A DNA stretch of 64,000 nt, taken from Betaproteobacteria bacterium (GTDB taxonomy: Bacteria > Pseudomonadota > Gammaproteobacteria > Burkholderiales > Usitatibacteraceae). Position 1 is the stretch's first letter. Each line of letters opens with the position of its first letter. The DNA lies in NCBI GenBank assembly GCA_016709665.1, contig JADJMI010000001.1, positions 890,769 through 954,768 of the forward strand. The letters are read 5' to 3'. Made by a program: the position numbers and the translations under genes. Shown piece by piece: positions 35,481-46,642 of this stretch. Below the pieces are notes generated by a model. That model made no database searches. It had not been told where the DNA came from and saw only the letters and a list, made by a program, of their open reading frames with translations.

Positions 35481-37001
35481 CTACTTGCGCCAGAAAGCGG
35501 GCGTGAAGAGCACGAGCACGGTGAAGAGCTCCAGCCGGCCCAGCAGCATGCTGGCCGTGCAGACCCAGGTCTGGAAATCGGTGAGCACCGCGAAGTTGGT
35601 CGCGGGGCCGACCGCGCCCAGCCCCGGCCCCATGTTGTTGACGCAGGCGATCACGGCCGTCACGGCGGTGATGACGTCCGCGCCCGAGGCCATGAGGAGC
35701 ATGGACATCGCGATGATCGTCCCGCCCCACATCAGCATGAAGGCCAGGACGGCGAAGATGACGTTGTTCTCGATCACCTGGTCGCCGAACTTCACCGGCA
35801 CCACGGCACGCGGATGGATGATGCGCGTCATCTCGCGGACCGCCTGCTTGAAGAGCAGCGCCATGCGGATCATCTTGATGCCCCCGCCCGTGGAACCCGA
35901 GCTCGTCACGAAGCACGACAGGAAGATCATCCAGATCGGCGCGAAGACCGGCCACTGGGCGTAGTCGACGGAGGCGAAGCCCGTGGTCGAGGCGATCGAG
36001 ACCACGTTGAAGGCGGCGTGGCGCAGGGCCGTCCCGAAATCCGGGTACACGTCGCGGGCCACGAGGAAGACCGCGATGCCGATCACCGAGCCCACCATCC
36101 AGATCATCACGCGCCTCGCCTCGGCATCGGCGGCATAGGCGCCGAACGACCGGCGGCGGATGGCCATGAAGTGGGTGGCGAAGTTGAGGCTGGCCGCCAG
36201 CATGAAGAAGACCGTCACCGCCTCGATGGCGGGCGACTTGAACCAGCCGAAGCTCTCGTCGTGCGAGGAAAACCCGCCCAGGCCCATCGTCGAGAACCCG
36301 TGGATCACCGCGTCGATCGGCGTCATGCCCGCCAGCCAGAAGGCCAGCATGCAGGCGAGCGTCACGGCGAAATAGACGCCCCAGAGGCCCTTGGCGGTGT
36401 CGCCGATGCGCGGGGTGAGCTTGTTGTCCTTCATGCAGCCGGGGCTCTCGGCCTTGAAGAGCTGGCTCCCGCCCACGCCCAGCAGCGGCAGGATGGCCAC
36501 CGCCAGCACGATGATGCCCATGCCGCCGATCCACACCAGGAGCGCGCGCCAGATGTTGATCGACGGGTCGAGATTGTCCAGGCCGGCGATCACCGTCGCG
36601 CCGGAAGTGGTCATGCCCGAGACCGCCTCGAAGTAGGCGTCGGTGAAGGTGAGGCCCGGGATCGCGAGCATCAGCGGGATCGTCGCGAAGGCGGGCGTCA
36701 CCGACCACACGAGCGTCACCAGCAGGAACCCGTCGCGCGGCTGCAGCTCCCGCCGGTGCCGGCCGCGCGTGGCGAGGAAGAAGAAGAGGCCCAGGACGAA
36801 GGTCACCAGGAAGCCGGTCTCGTAGGCACCGTGCGCGCCGTCCGCGAGGGAGATCGAGAAGGCGAGCGGCACGAGGAACGCCGGGGAGAAGAGCAGCATC
36901 GCCGCCGCGAGCACGTGCAGCACCGGGAACACGCGCAGCGCCACCTCGACCATGCGCGACGCCGGGGTCGCCCGAACGGCCTGGGGGATCGGCCGGGCCA
37001 T
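35481..37001 (-). CDS. trkH: Trk potassium uptake transporter, TrkH
   Basis: A 506-residue membrane channel subunit with the four selectivity-filter loops (for example SGMTTSGATVIAG, STMGLGGFSSHD, SIASTTGFASVDY, NNMGPGLGAVGP). It forms the K+-conducting part of the Trk system, gated by TrkA. Starts 3 nt after trkA. Confidence 0.95.
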   Translation of the reverse strand: MARPIPQAVRATPASRMVEVALRVFPVLHVLAAAMLLFSPAFLVPLAFSISLADGAHGAYETGFLVTFVLGLFFFLATRGRHRRELQPRDGFLLVTLVWSVTPAFATIPLMLAIPGLTFTDAYFEAVSGMTTSGATVIAGLDNLDPSINIWRALLVWIGGMGIIVLAVAILPLLGVGGSQLFKAESPGCMKDNKLTPRIGDTAKGLWGVYFAVTLACMLAFWLAGMTPIDAVIHGFSTMGLGGFSSHDESFGWFKSPAIEAVTVFFMLAASLNFATHFMAIRRRSFGAYAADAEARRVMIWMVGSVIGIAVFLVARDVYPDFGTALRHAAFNVVSIASTTGFASVDYAQWPVFAPIWMIFLSCFVTSSGSTGGGIKMIRMALLFKQAVREMTRIIHPRAVVPVKFGDQVIENNVIFAVLAFMLMWGGTIIAMSMLLMASGADVITAVTAVIACVNNMGPGLGAVGPATNFAVLTDFQTWVCTASMLLGRLELFTVLVLFTPAFWRK

Positions 37002-37004
37002 CGC

Positions 37005-38381
37005 CTAGAAGAACCCCACGCTCACCTCGAACAGCTTCTCGATCTTCGGGATCATCCGCCGCTGGGTGAGGAAGACGACCAGGTGGTCGTCGGTCTCGAT
37101 CACGTGGTCGTCGCGCTGCGCGACGATGGCCTCGCCGCGGCGGATGATGCCCACCACCGTGGCGCCGGGCGGCAGGTCCAGTTCGCGGATGGCGCGGCCG
37201 ACCACGCGCGAGCTCTTGCGATCGCCGTGGGCGACCAGCTCGATCGCCTCCGCGCGGCCGCGGCGCAGGCTGTGCACGGCGGCCACGTCGCCGCGGCGGA
37301 CGTACTCCAGGAGGCTGCCGAGCGTCGCGTGCGCGGGCGAGATGGCGATGTCGATCTGCCCGCCCTGCATCAGGTCGCCGTACGCCCGGCGGTTCACGAG
37401 CGCGATCACCCGCCGCGCGCCCATGCGCTTGGCGAGGAGCGCCGACATGATGTTGTTCTCGTCGTCGTTGGTGACGGCGACGAAGAGGTCCGTCTCGTCG
37501 ACATTCTCGTCGGAGAGGATGTCCTCGTTGCTCGCGTCGCCGTTGAGCACCAGCGTCGAGCCCAGCTGACCGGCGAGGAACTCGCAGCGGCGCTTCGCAC
37601 GCTCGATCACCTTCACGTTGAGCCGCGACTCGATGGCGCGGGCGAGGCGCAGGCCGATGTTGCCGCCGCCCGCGACGATCACGCGGCGCACCGGCCGGTC
37701 CATGTGCCGCATCTCGGCCATCACCTCGCGGATGTGCGCGGAGGCCGCCACGAAGAAGACCTCGTCCCCGGCCTGCACCACCGTCTGCGCCGTGAGCTCG
37801 AGGGGCCGGTCGTTGCGGTAGATGGCGGCGATCTTCACGTCGATCGTGGGCAGCAGGTCGACCAGGTCCGCCACGGGGTGGCGCACCATCGGCCCGCCCT
37901 CGACCGCGCGCACCGCCACCAGGTCGATCTTGCCCCCGGCGAACTCCGCCACCTGCAGCGCCTCGGGAAACTCGATCAGCTTCTCGATGTACTCGGTGAC
38001 GATCTGCTCGGGACAGATGGCGTGGCTCACCGCGAAGCAGTCTTCGGCGAGCAGCTCGGGGTGGTTCTGGAACCACGACGAGCGAAGGCGCGCGATGCGC
38101 GTGGGGATGTTGAAGGCGGTCTTGCCGACCTTGCAGGCGACGAGGTTCGTCTCGTCGCTCGCCGTCACCGCGAAGAGCATGTCGGTGTCGGCGGCGCCCG
38201 CCTCGGCCAGGAGCTCCGGCTGGGCCGCGTTGCCGGCCACCGTGCGCAGGTCGAACTGGTTCTGGAGGTCCTTCAGGCGTTCGGCGTCCGTATCGACCAC
38301 CGTGACGTCGTTCTTCTCCGAGACGAGGCTCTCGGCCACGCTGGCGCCGACTTGGCCGGCGCCGAGGATGAGGATCTTCAA
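37005..38381 (-). CDS. trkA: Trk potassium uptake regulator TrkA
   Basis: A 458-residue cytosolic regulator with two RCK units, each NAD-binding (ILGAGQVGASVAESL at the start; IVAGGGNIGLRLARAIE in the middle) plus TrkA-C parts. TTG at 38381 is chosen because it gives LKILILGAGQVG, the family N-terminus, and exactly the E. coli TrkA length; no ATG or GTG lies near. First gene of trkA-trkH. Confidence 0.93.
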   Translation of the reverse strand: MKILILGAGQVGASVAESLVSEKNDVTVVDTDAERLKDLQNQFDLRTVAGNAAQPELLAEAGAADTDMLFAVTASDETNLVACKVGKTAFNIPTRIARLRSSWFQNHPELLAEDCFAVSHAICPEQIVTEYIEKLIEFPEALQVAEFAGGKIDLVAVRAVEGGPMVRHPVADLVDLLPTIDVKIAAIYRNDRPLELTAQTVVQAGDEVFFVAASAHIREVMAEMRHMDRPVRRVIVAGGGNIGLRLARAIESRLNVKVIERAKRRCEFLAGQLGSTLVLNGDASNEDILSDENVDETDLFVAVTNDDENNIMSALLAKRMGARRVIALVNRRAYGDLMQGGQIDIAISPAHATLGSLLEYVRRGDVAAVHSLRRGRAEAIELVAHGDRKSSRVVGRAIRELDLPPGATVVGIIRRGEAIVAQRDDHVIETDDHLVVFLTQRRMIPKIEKLFEVSVGFF

Positions 38382-38437
38382 GGATCGCTTCTGCGGGTGA
38401 CGAGGTGCCGCGAATTCTACGCTCTTCTTCCCGCGGG

Positions 38438-39241
38438 TCAGAGCGAGGCGAAGAGCTTCGCCGCGAGGGCGAGGATGAAGAGGGCGAAGACCTTCTTGAG
38501 ATGCCCCACGGGCAGGCGGTGCGCCACTTTCGCCCCGAGAGGAGCGGCGAACACGCTCGTCACGGAGATGCCCAGGAACGCCGGCACGTAGACGTAGCCG
38601 AGCGTCCATGCCGGAAGCCCCGGCTCGCCCAGGCCGGCGGCGATGAAGCCCGTGACGCCCGCGATGGCGACCACGAAGCTGATGGCCGAGCCCGTGCCGA
38701 TCGCGGTGTGGAAGACGAGGCCCCAGGACATCATGAACGGCATCGAGATCATGGCCCCGCCCACGCCCGCGAGCCCCGAGAAGCCGCCCACGAGCAGGCC
38801 CACGCCGAAGAGGCCGCCGCGGCCCGGCACCGGGCGGGTCGTCTTCGGTTTCAGCCCGAAGACGATCGTGTAGGTGATGTAGACGACGAAGAGCAGGAAG
38901 AAGCCCTTGAGGAGTGCCGTGGGCAGGAGCTTCGCGACCATGCCCGCCGCGAGCCCGGCCAGCACGATGCCCGGCGCGAGCCCGCGCACGATGTCCTTCC
39001 TCACGGCCTCGTGCTGCAGGTGGGCCCGGGCCGACGAGGCCGTCGCGAGCACGATGGCCGCGAGCGAGGTGCCGATGGCGACCGGCATCACGTGCTGGGG
39101 CGGAAAGCCGAAGGCGACGAAGACGAGGCCCAGGATCGGCACGGTGACGGCGCCGCCGCCGATGCCGAGCAGCCCCGAGAAGAAACCGACGAAGACGCCG
39201 AGCCCCGCGTAGGTCAGCCAGGTGAGCGGGTCACCCGGCAT
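38438..39241 (-). CDS. TauE/SafE family anion permease
   Basis: A 267-residue membrane protein with about eight helices and the repeated glycine-rich family motifs (GFFSGLLGIGGGAVTVPIL; GGFSGLAGVGGAMISMPFM). The family exports or imports sulfite, sulfoacetate and other organosulfur anions; the substrate here is open. Start overlaps the end of the EVE gene by 11 nt. Confidence 0.88.
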   Translation of the reverse strand: MPGDPLTWLTYAGLGVFVGFFSGLLGIGGGAVTVPILGLVFVAFGFPPQHVMPVAIGTSLAAIVLATASSARAHLQHEAVRKDIVRGLAPGIVLAGLAAGMVAKLLPTALLKGFFLLFVVYITYTIVFGLKPKTTRPVPGRGGLFGVGLLVGGFSGLAGVGGAMISMPFMMSWGLVFHTAIGTGSAISFVVAIAGVTGFIAAGLGEPGLPAWTLGYVYVPAFLGISVTSVFAAPLGAKVAHRLPVGHLKKVFALFILALAAKLFASL

Positions 39242-39701
39242 CGCGCGCCATGAGCCGGGCGACGTGCTTCCATTCGGCCGGGGTGACCGGCGTGATCGAC
39301 AGGCGGTTGCCGCGCTGCAGGGTGATCATGCCCTCGAGCGCCTTCTCGGCGCGCATCTCGGCGAGCGTGACGAGGCGCGTCTTCCTCTCGAGCTTCACGT
39401 CCACGAGCATCCAGCGCGGCGTCTCGCGCGTGGCCTTCGGGTCGAAGTACTTCCCCTTCGGGTCGAACTGCGTCTCGTCGGGATAGGGCGTGCTCGCGAC
39501 CTTCGCGAGGCCCGCGATGCCCGGCTCGGGACAGCTCGAGTGGTAGAAGAGGACGCCGTCGCCGACCTTCATCGCGTCGCGCATGTAGTTGCGCGCGAGG
39601 TAGTTGCGCACGCCGAACCACGGGGTCGTCTTCTTCGGGGCGCGCACGAGGTCGTCGATCGAGAACTCGTCCGGCTCGCTCTTCATCAGCCAGTAGGGCA
39701 T
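39231..39701 (-). CDS. EVE domain protein
   Basis: A 156-residue single-domain EVE protein (PUA-like fold), beginning with the typical MPYWLMKSEPDEFSIDDL. EVE domains bind modified nucleobases in DNA or RNA. The position just downstream of zapA and 6S RNA is a common betaproteobacterial arrangement. Confidence 0.9.
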   Translation of the reverse strand: MPYWLMKSEPDEFSIDDLVRAPKKTTPWFGVRNYLARNYMRDAMKVGDGVLFYHSSCPEPGIAGLAKVASTPYPDETQFDPKGKYFDPKATRETPRWMLVDVKLERKTRLVTLAEMRAEKALEGMITLQRGNRLSITPVTPAEWKHVARLMARDAG

Positions 39702-39740
39702 GGCGAATGGGGAAAGGGAAAAAGCGAAGGCCGGATTCGC

Positions 39741-39907
39741 TGCGGTGTTCGTCCGGGCCGCACGCTCGAACCCAAAGGTCCAAGGCGGTTGCCCACCGGG
39801 TGCCGCAGGTGCATCCGACGGGGGACGCGCACAAAGGCACCGCTTAGGCGAGCATCCAGGTTGACAAGATTATCGGCTCAAGGATGTAAGCCCGGACGAA
39901 CACCGCA
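39741..39907 (-). ncRNA. ssrS: 6S RNA
   Basis: Reading the minus strand, the closing stem is 17 bp and perfect: 39891-39907 with 39741-39757 (TGCGGTGTTCGTCCGGG and its complement). About 130 nt between form a long interrupted hairpin with a large central bubble, the shape that mimics an open promoter and binds sigma-70 RNA polymerase. It lies between zapA and the EVE gene, the expected place for ssrS. Exact ends are uncertain by several bases. Confidence 0.82.
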
Positions 39908-39944
39908 GGAAACCCGGCCCATCGGGCGCGGCGCTTCGCTGCCG

Positions 39945-40286
39945 CTAGAAGAGCTTGTCCTGGTCGGCCGACAGCGCCGTTTCCAGCGTCTCCTGCATCG
40001 CCACGATTCTACGCCGATGCTCCGGAGCGTCAACGGAAGCGGAAGACGATTTCGCGGGCTTCTGGGCGAGCATCTCGTGCGCGAGGTTGAGCGCGGCCAT
40101 GACGGCGATGCGTTCGTTGCCGACGATCTTGCCGGAGTCGCGCAGGTCCTTCATGCGGCGGTTGAGGAAATCGACGGAGGCCTGCAGCTGCTTTTCCTCG
40201 CCCTCCGGGCACGCCACGCGGAACTCGCGGCCCAGGATCTGGATGGCCATGCCCTTGCCCGCGCTTTTCGCGTCCGCCTCGCTCAC
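39945..40286 (-). CDS. zapA: cell division protein ZapA
   Basis: A 113-residue ZapA: N-terminal VAIQILGREF-type beta part (MAIQILGREFRVACPEGEEKQL) and C-terminal coiled coil. It binds FtsZ and bundles its filaments at the division site. Its start overlaps the preceding gene's stop by 4 nt. Confidence 0.92.
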   Translation of the reverse strand: MSEADAKSAGKGMAIQILGREFRVACPEGEEKQLQASVDFLNRRMKDLRDSGKIVGNERIAVMAALNLAHEMLAQKPAKSSSASVDAPEHRRRIVAMQETLETALSADQDKLF

Positions 40287-40483
40287 GTCTCGTTCTCCGG
40301 AATCTGCTTGAGGAGCGCCTCGATGCGAGCCTTCGCGGCGGCGAGCTTCTCGCCGAGGCGCACGTTCTCGTCCGTTCGCGCGGCGAGTTGCTGGCGAAGT
40401 TCGCGGCCTTCTTCCCGCAACTGCTTGAGCTGCTGGACGGCTTGCTCGACCTTCGCCTCGAGGGCGGAAAGCTCGGAATCCAT
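40283..40483 (-). CDS. ZapB-like coiled-coil protein
   Basis: A 66-residue, almost purely coiled-coil protein (MDSELSALEAKVEQAVQQLK...). It matches the small TIGR02449/ZapB-like proteins encoded before zapA. ATG at 40483 is chosen by family length; an in-frame ATG at 40519 is possible. Probably a division-site partner of ZapA. Confidence 0.82.
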   Translation of the reverse strand: MDSELSALEAKVEQAVQQLKQLREEGRELRQQLAARTDENVRLGEKLAAAKARIEALLKQIPENET

Positions 40484-40761
40484 ACCATTCACCCTATTGG
40501 AAAACCCTTTCAGGGTCAATAGTTAAGCGCGTTTTATGAAGTGTTTTCGATGCCATCCGTAAGACTTTCCGCCACGCTCGGCGTATCATCGCCCCGGTCG
40601 AACGGGTGAGCGCGGGAAAGGGCCCGGGCGCCTTGTCGGTCGAAACGGGCCGCGGCGCAAGGGAATCTCCGGCCCCGGTTGGCGGTCCCATCGTGCGTCC
40701 GGGATTCGCCGGTCCGATGGCCCCGTGAGGCCGCCCGCCGACCCGACAGCCACCCGCCTCG

Positions 40762-42592
40762 ATGAAATCGACCCCACTCGCCGGCCTCGCCGCGGCTGCC
40801 GCCCTCGCCGCGCAGGCCCAGTCGCCGGCGACCTTCCCGAACGTCGACTCGAGGGTCGTCACCGCGACGCGCACGGCGCAGCCGCTCGACGACGCGCTGC
40901 GCGACGTGATCGTCATTCCGCGCGACCGCATCGAACAATCCGGCAGCCTCTCGCTCGCGGAACTTCTCCAGCGCCACGCCGGCGTGGAGTTTCGCGGCAC
41001 CGGCGGCCCGGGCCAGCCCGCGGGGCTCTTCCTGCGCGGCGCGAACGCCGGCCAGACGCTCGTGCTCGTCGACGGGCTGCGCGTGGGTTCGGCCACCGTG
41101 GGCACCACGTCCATCGAGAACATCCCCTTGGACCTCGTCGAGCGCATCGAGGTGGTGAAGGGCCCGCTCTCCAGCCTCTACGGCGCCGACGCGATCGGCG
41201 GCGTGGTGCAGGTCTTCACGCGCTCGGGTGCCAAGCCGCGCGTCTTCGCCTCGGCCGGCGCGGGCAACGCGGGCGAGTACCGCGCCGCGGCGGGCTTCAC
41301 CGCCATCGAGAACGAGGTCGCGTACTCGCTCTCGGCGGGCGCGCGCAAGGCGGATGCCCCCAGCGCCACCAACGACCGCGCCGCCTGTCACGACCCGGAC
41401 CGCGACCCCTACGAGAACGCCTTCGCCAACGCGCAGGTCGCCTGGCGCTGGTGGCAGGGCGAGGACATCACGATCGCGGGCTTCACGAGCAAGGGCAAGA
41501 CGCATTTCGACGGTTGTCCGGACGCCCAGGGCCGCTTCGGGCGACGACCGCAACGACCAGGCGATCTCCGGGGCGCGCGTCACCTCCCGCTCCTGGTTCG
41601 CGCCGTGGTGGGCGAGCCGCCTCACGCTCGGCCAGGGCCGCGACAGGCTCGAGATCCGCGGCAGCGAACCGGCACGGTTCGAGACGCGGCAGGACCAGCT
41701 TTCGTGGGTGAACGAGTTCGGCACCCTGCTGGGCCCCATCCTCGTGGGCGCCGAGACGGTTCGCCAGCAGGTCGAGTCGGACACGGCCTTCACGCGCACG
41801 CGCCGCGACACGAACTCGGTGTTCGCGAGCGCGAACGAGACGTGGCAGGGCCAGCGCCTCGAAGCCTCCGCGCGCAGGGACGAGGACGAGCAGTTCGGCG
41901 GCCGCAACACCGGGACCCTGAGCTACGGCGCGCCCTGGGTGGGCGTCGGGTTCCTCACCTTCACCACCGGCAAGGGGTTTCGCGTCCCCACCTTCTTCGA
42001 CCTCTACGCGCCGCCATCCGATGCCTACCGGCCCAACCCGGACCTTCGCCCCGAACGAAGCGAGAGCCGCGAAGTGTCCCTGCGCATGGAACCGGGGGGA
42101 AAATGGTCGGGGCGCCTCACCTGGTTCGACCACCGGATCGAGGACCTCATCACCTACGTGGCCCCCACGATGCAGAACGTGAGCCGCGCCCGCATCAAGG
42201 GGATGGAAGCGACGATCGAAGGCTTCGCGGGGCCGGTGAAGGTCCGCGGCTCGCTCTCCGTCCAGCAGCCGAAGGACGAGGAGACCGGCCTGCGCCTGCA
42301 GGGGCGGGCGGAGCGCTTCGGCCGCCTCGAGCTCGAGCACGCGAGCGGCCCCTGGCGGATCACCGGCGGCGTCACCGCGAGCGGCGATCGCTACGACTCG
42401 GCCAACGAAGCGCCCGGCACGCGCCTCGGCGGCTACGCCACGCTCGACGCGGTGCTGCGCTACCGCATCGACAAGAGCACCGCCATCGAGTTCTCCGGCG
42501 CCAACCTCGCCGACAAGCGCCTCGAGCACGCCATCGGCTACGACGCCCCGCGGCGCGCGTTCCTGCTGCGCCTCACCTTCGAGGGAAAGTGA
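40762..42592 (+). pseudogene. BtuB-like TonB-dependent receptor, one frameshift
   Basis: A signal peptide and plug domain (SRVVTATRTAQPLDD..., RGANAGQTLVLVDGLRVG, ERIEVVKGPLSSLYGADAIGGVVQVFTRSG) run to about residue 259. The rest of the barrel, ending LRLTFEGK, continues in the +1 frame. Removing one G of GGG (41539-41541) gives the smooth reading GRFGDDRNDQAISGARV and a protein of about 609 residues, the size of BtuB (614). Likely an outer-membrane cobalamin or similar chelate importer. I found no B12-riboswitch signature upstream. The frameshift may be a sequence error. Confidence 0.85.
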
Positions 42593-42645
42593 CCCCGCAC
42601 GGCGTTCGCCTTCCGGCGGACGGGGCCATTTGCTAATCTGCGGGG

Positions 42646-43722
42646 ATGGTTCCGGATCCCATCGGCGTCGATTCGCTCCGGCGCGTGCTGGTGGTGAAGC
42701 TGCGGCACCACGGCGACGTGCTGCTCACCTCCCCCGTCTTCCGGGTGCTGCACGAGCGCGCGCCCCAGGCCGAGATCGACGCCCTCGTCTACACCGACAC
42801 CCGCGACATGCTGGCCGGGCACCCGGACATCGCGCGCCTGCACCTGGTGGACCGGGAGTGGAAGCGCCGGGGCTGGCTCGTCCAGGCGCGCCACGAGAGC
42901 GCCCTGCTCGCGCAGCTTCGCGAGCGTCGCTACCAGCTCATCGTCCACCTCACCGATCACCCGCGCGGCGCCTGGCTGGCGCAGCTCCTTCGGCCGCGCT
43001 GGTCCGTGGCACCGGCCCGTCCGGGGCGTCTCTGGAAGGCGAGCTTCTCGCACCGCTACCCGCTCGCCAAGGGCGGCACGCGACACACGGTGGAATCGAA
43101 CCTCGACGCGCTGCGCCGCCTGGGCCTCTATCCGACGGAGGAAGAAAAGCGGGTCGTGATGGTCCCGGGCGACGAGGCGGTCGCCCGCGTCGACGCGCTC
43201 CTCGCCGGGCACGGCATCGAGGCGAAAGGCTTCATCCAGGTGCATCCCACCTCGCGCTGGCTCTTCAAGGCCTGGACGGACGAAGGCAACGCCGAGCTCC
43301 TCACGCGCCTGGCGCGGGACGGCCACCGGCTCGTGCTCACGGCGGCGCCCAGTGCGCGCGAAAAGGCCATCGTCGCGCGCATCCTCGAGAGGACGAAGGC
43401 GAGCGTCGTGGACCTCTCGGGCGAGCTCTCGCTGCGCGAGATGGCCGCCCTCGCCGCCCGCGCCCGGCTCTTCTTCGGCGTCGATTCGGCGCCCATGCAC
43501 ATCGCCGCGGCCGCCGGCACCCCCGTCGTCGCGCTCTTCGGCCCGAGCGGGGACGTCGAGTGGGGCCCCTGGCGCGTGCCGCACCGCATCGTGACGAGCG
43601 CCCATTCCTGCAGGCCCTGCGGCAACGACGGTTGCGGGGGCGGCAAGGTGAGCGAGTGCCTCACGCAACTGCCGGTCGAGCGCGTGCACGCCGCCATCAA
43701 CGAATTGCTCGCCCAGCCATGA
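42646..43722 (+). CDS. glycosyltransferase family 9, WaaQ-like heptosyltransferase
   Basis: A 358-residue GT9 enzyme. The N-terminal motif VLVVKLRHHGDVLLTSPVF, the donor-site region GVDSAPMHIAAAAGTPVVALFGPS and the conserved cysteine patch CRPCGNDGCGGG resemble putative LPS core heptosyltransferase III (WaaQ). It would add heptose to the inner core at the cytosolic face of the membrane. First gene of the LPS run; its stop overlaps the next start by 4 nt. Confidence 0.88.
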   Translation: MVPDPIGVDSLRRVLVVKLRHHGDVLLTSPVFRVLHERAPQAEIDALVYTDTRDMLAGHPDIARLHLVDREWKRRGWLVQARHESALLAQLRERRYQLIVHLTDHPRGAWLAQLLRPRWSVAPARPGRLWKASFSHRYPLAKGGTRHTVESNLDALRRLGLYPTEEEKRVVMVPGDEAVARVDALLAGHGIEAKGFIQVHPTSRWLFKAWTDEGNAELLTRLARDGHRLVLTAAPSAREKAIVARILERTKASVVDLSGELSLREMAALAARARLFFGVDSAPMHIAAAAGTPVVALFGPSGDVEWGPWRVPHRIVTSAHSCRPCGNDGCGGGKVSECLTQLPVERVHAAINELLAQP

Positions 43723-44885
43723 GCGCGGCTCCGCGGGCGCGCCCGGCGCGGGCCGGCCCCCGCGTCGCGCTCGTGAGGAGCCGCTTCGACGCCTTCGGCG
43801 GCGCCGAGCGCTTCGTGCAGTCGGCCATCGGGGCGCTGTCGGCCCAGGGCGCCTCCCTCACGCTCGTCACGCGCAACTGGCCCGGCGACGACGGCAGCGC
43901 CGTGATCGTGAACCCGTTCTTCGTGGGCAGCCTCTGGCGCGACAAGGGCTTCGCCCGCGCGGTGTGCGAAGCCCTGGCGAAGCGGCCCTTCGACCTCGTG
44001 CAGAGCCACGAGCGCATCGCCTGCTGCGACGTGTACCGCGCGGGCGACGGGGTGCACGCGGCGTGGCTCGAGCAGCGTGCGCGCATCCAGTCCGCCCTCG
44101 GCCGGTTCGTCACCGCCCGCTCGCCCCATCATCGCTACCTGCTCGCGGCCGAGCGCGAACTCTTCACCTCGCCGCGGCTCAAGGCCGTCATCTGCAACTC
44201 GGAAATGGTCCGCGGCGAGATCCGCGAGCGCTTCGCCACGGCCGAGGACAAGCTCGTCCTCATCCGCAACGCCGTCGACTGCACGCGATTCCACCCCGGC
44301 CTGCGGGACGAATACCGGGAACCCCTGCGCGGCCAGCTCAAGATCCCGAAGGAAGCGCCGGTGTTCGCCTATGTGGGTTCGGGATTCGAGCGCAAGGGCG
44401 TGACCGCCTTCCTGTGCGCGCTCGCGGCGCGCGACGAGCCGGCCTGGGGCATCGTCGCCGGCAAGGACAAGGCCGCCGCGGATTACGGCAGGCTCGCGGT
44501 GAAGATCGGCATCGCGAACCGGGTCCGTTTCACCGGCGCCATCTCGGACGTTCGCCCCTTCCTCGCGGCCTCGGACGCGTTCGTGCTGCCGACGCTCTAC
44601 GACCCGTTCCCCAATGCGGTGCTGGAAGCCATGGCCTGCGGGCTGCCGGTGGTGACCAGCACGACATGCGGCGCCGCGGAGATCATCCGCGACGGCGAGA
44701 ACGGCTTCGTGCGCGACGCGCTCGACGTGGGCGGCCTGGCGCAGTGCCTGGACAAGCTCGATCCCGCCACGGCCCGGCGGATGGGCGAGGCGGCCCGCGA
44801 GTCGGTGCTTCCCCTCACGCCGGAAGCGATGGGGCGCGAATACCTCGCCCTCTACGAGCGGCTCCTCGCGGGGAAGCTGGGATAA
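43719..44885 (+). CDS. GT4 glycosyltransferase, WaaG-like
   Basis: A 388-residue GT-B, family 4 retaining glycosyltransferase: RFDAFGGAERFVQSAI near the N-terminus, SHERIACCDVYRAGDGVHAAWL, and the family EX7E region in DPFPNAVLEAMACGLPVVTS. The N-terminal features resemble WaaG (LPS core glucosyltransferase I). Starts within the stop of the WaaQ-like gene (ATGA). Confidence 0.87.
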   Translation: MSAAPRARPARAGPRVALVRSRFDAFGGAERFVQSAIGALSAQGASLTLVTRNWPGDDGSAVIVNPFFVGSLWRDKGFARAVCEALAKRPFDLVQSHERIACCDVYRAGDGVHAAWLEQRARIQSALGRFVTARSPHHRYLLAAERELFTSPRLKAVICNSEMVRGEIRERFATAEDKLVLIRNAVDCTRFHPGLRDEYREPLRGQLKIPKEAPVFAYVGSGFERKGVTAFLCALAARDEPAWGIVAGKDKAAADYGRLAVKIGIANRVRFTGAISDVRPFLAASDAFVLPTLYDPFPNAVLEAMACGLPVVTSTTCGAAEIIRDGENGFVRDALDVGGLAQCLDKLDPATARRMGEAARESVLPLTPEAMGREYLALYERLLAGKLG

Positions 44886-44892
44886 TGGCGGC

Positions 44893-46641
<1,749 letters not shown>

Positions 46642-46642
46642 C

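Noticed and set aside
40590..40745. Cobalamin riboswitch before the BtuB-like gene
   Set aside because: I searched for the conserved core and the B12 box (GCCAGGAGACCTGCC-like) on both strands and found neither.
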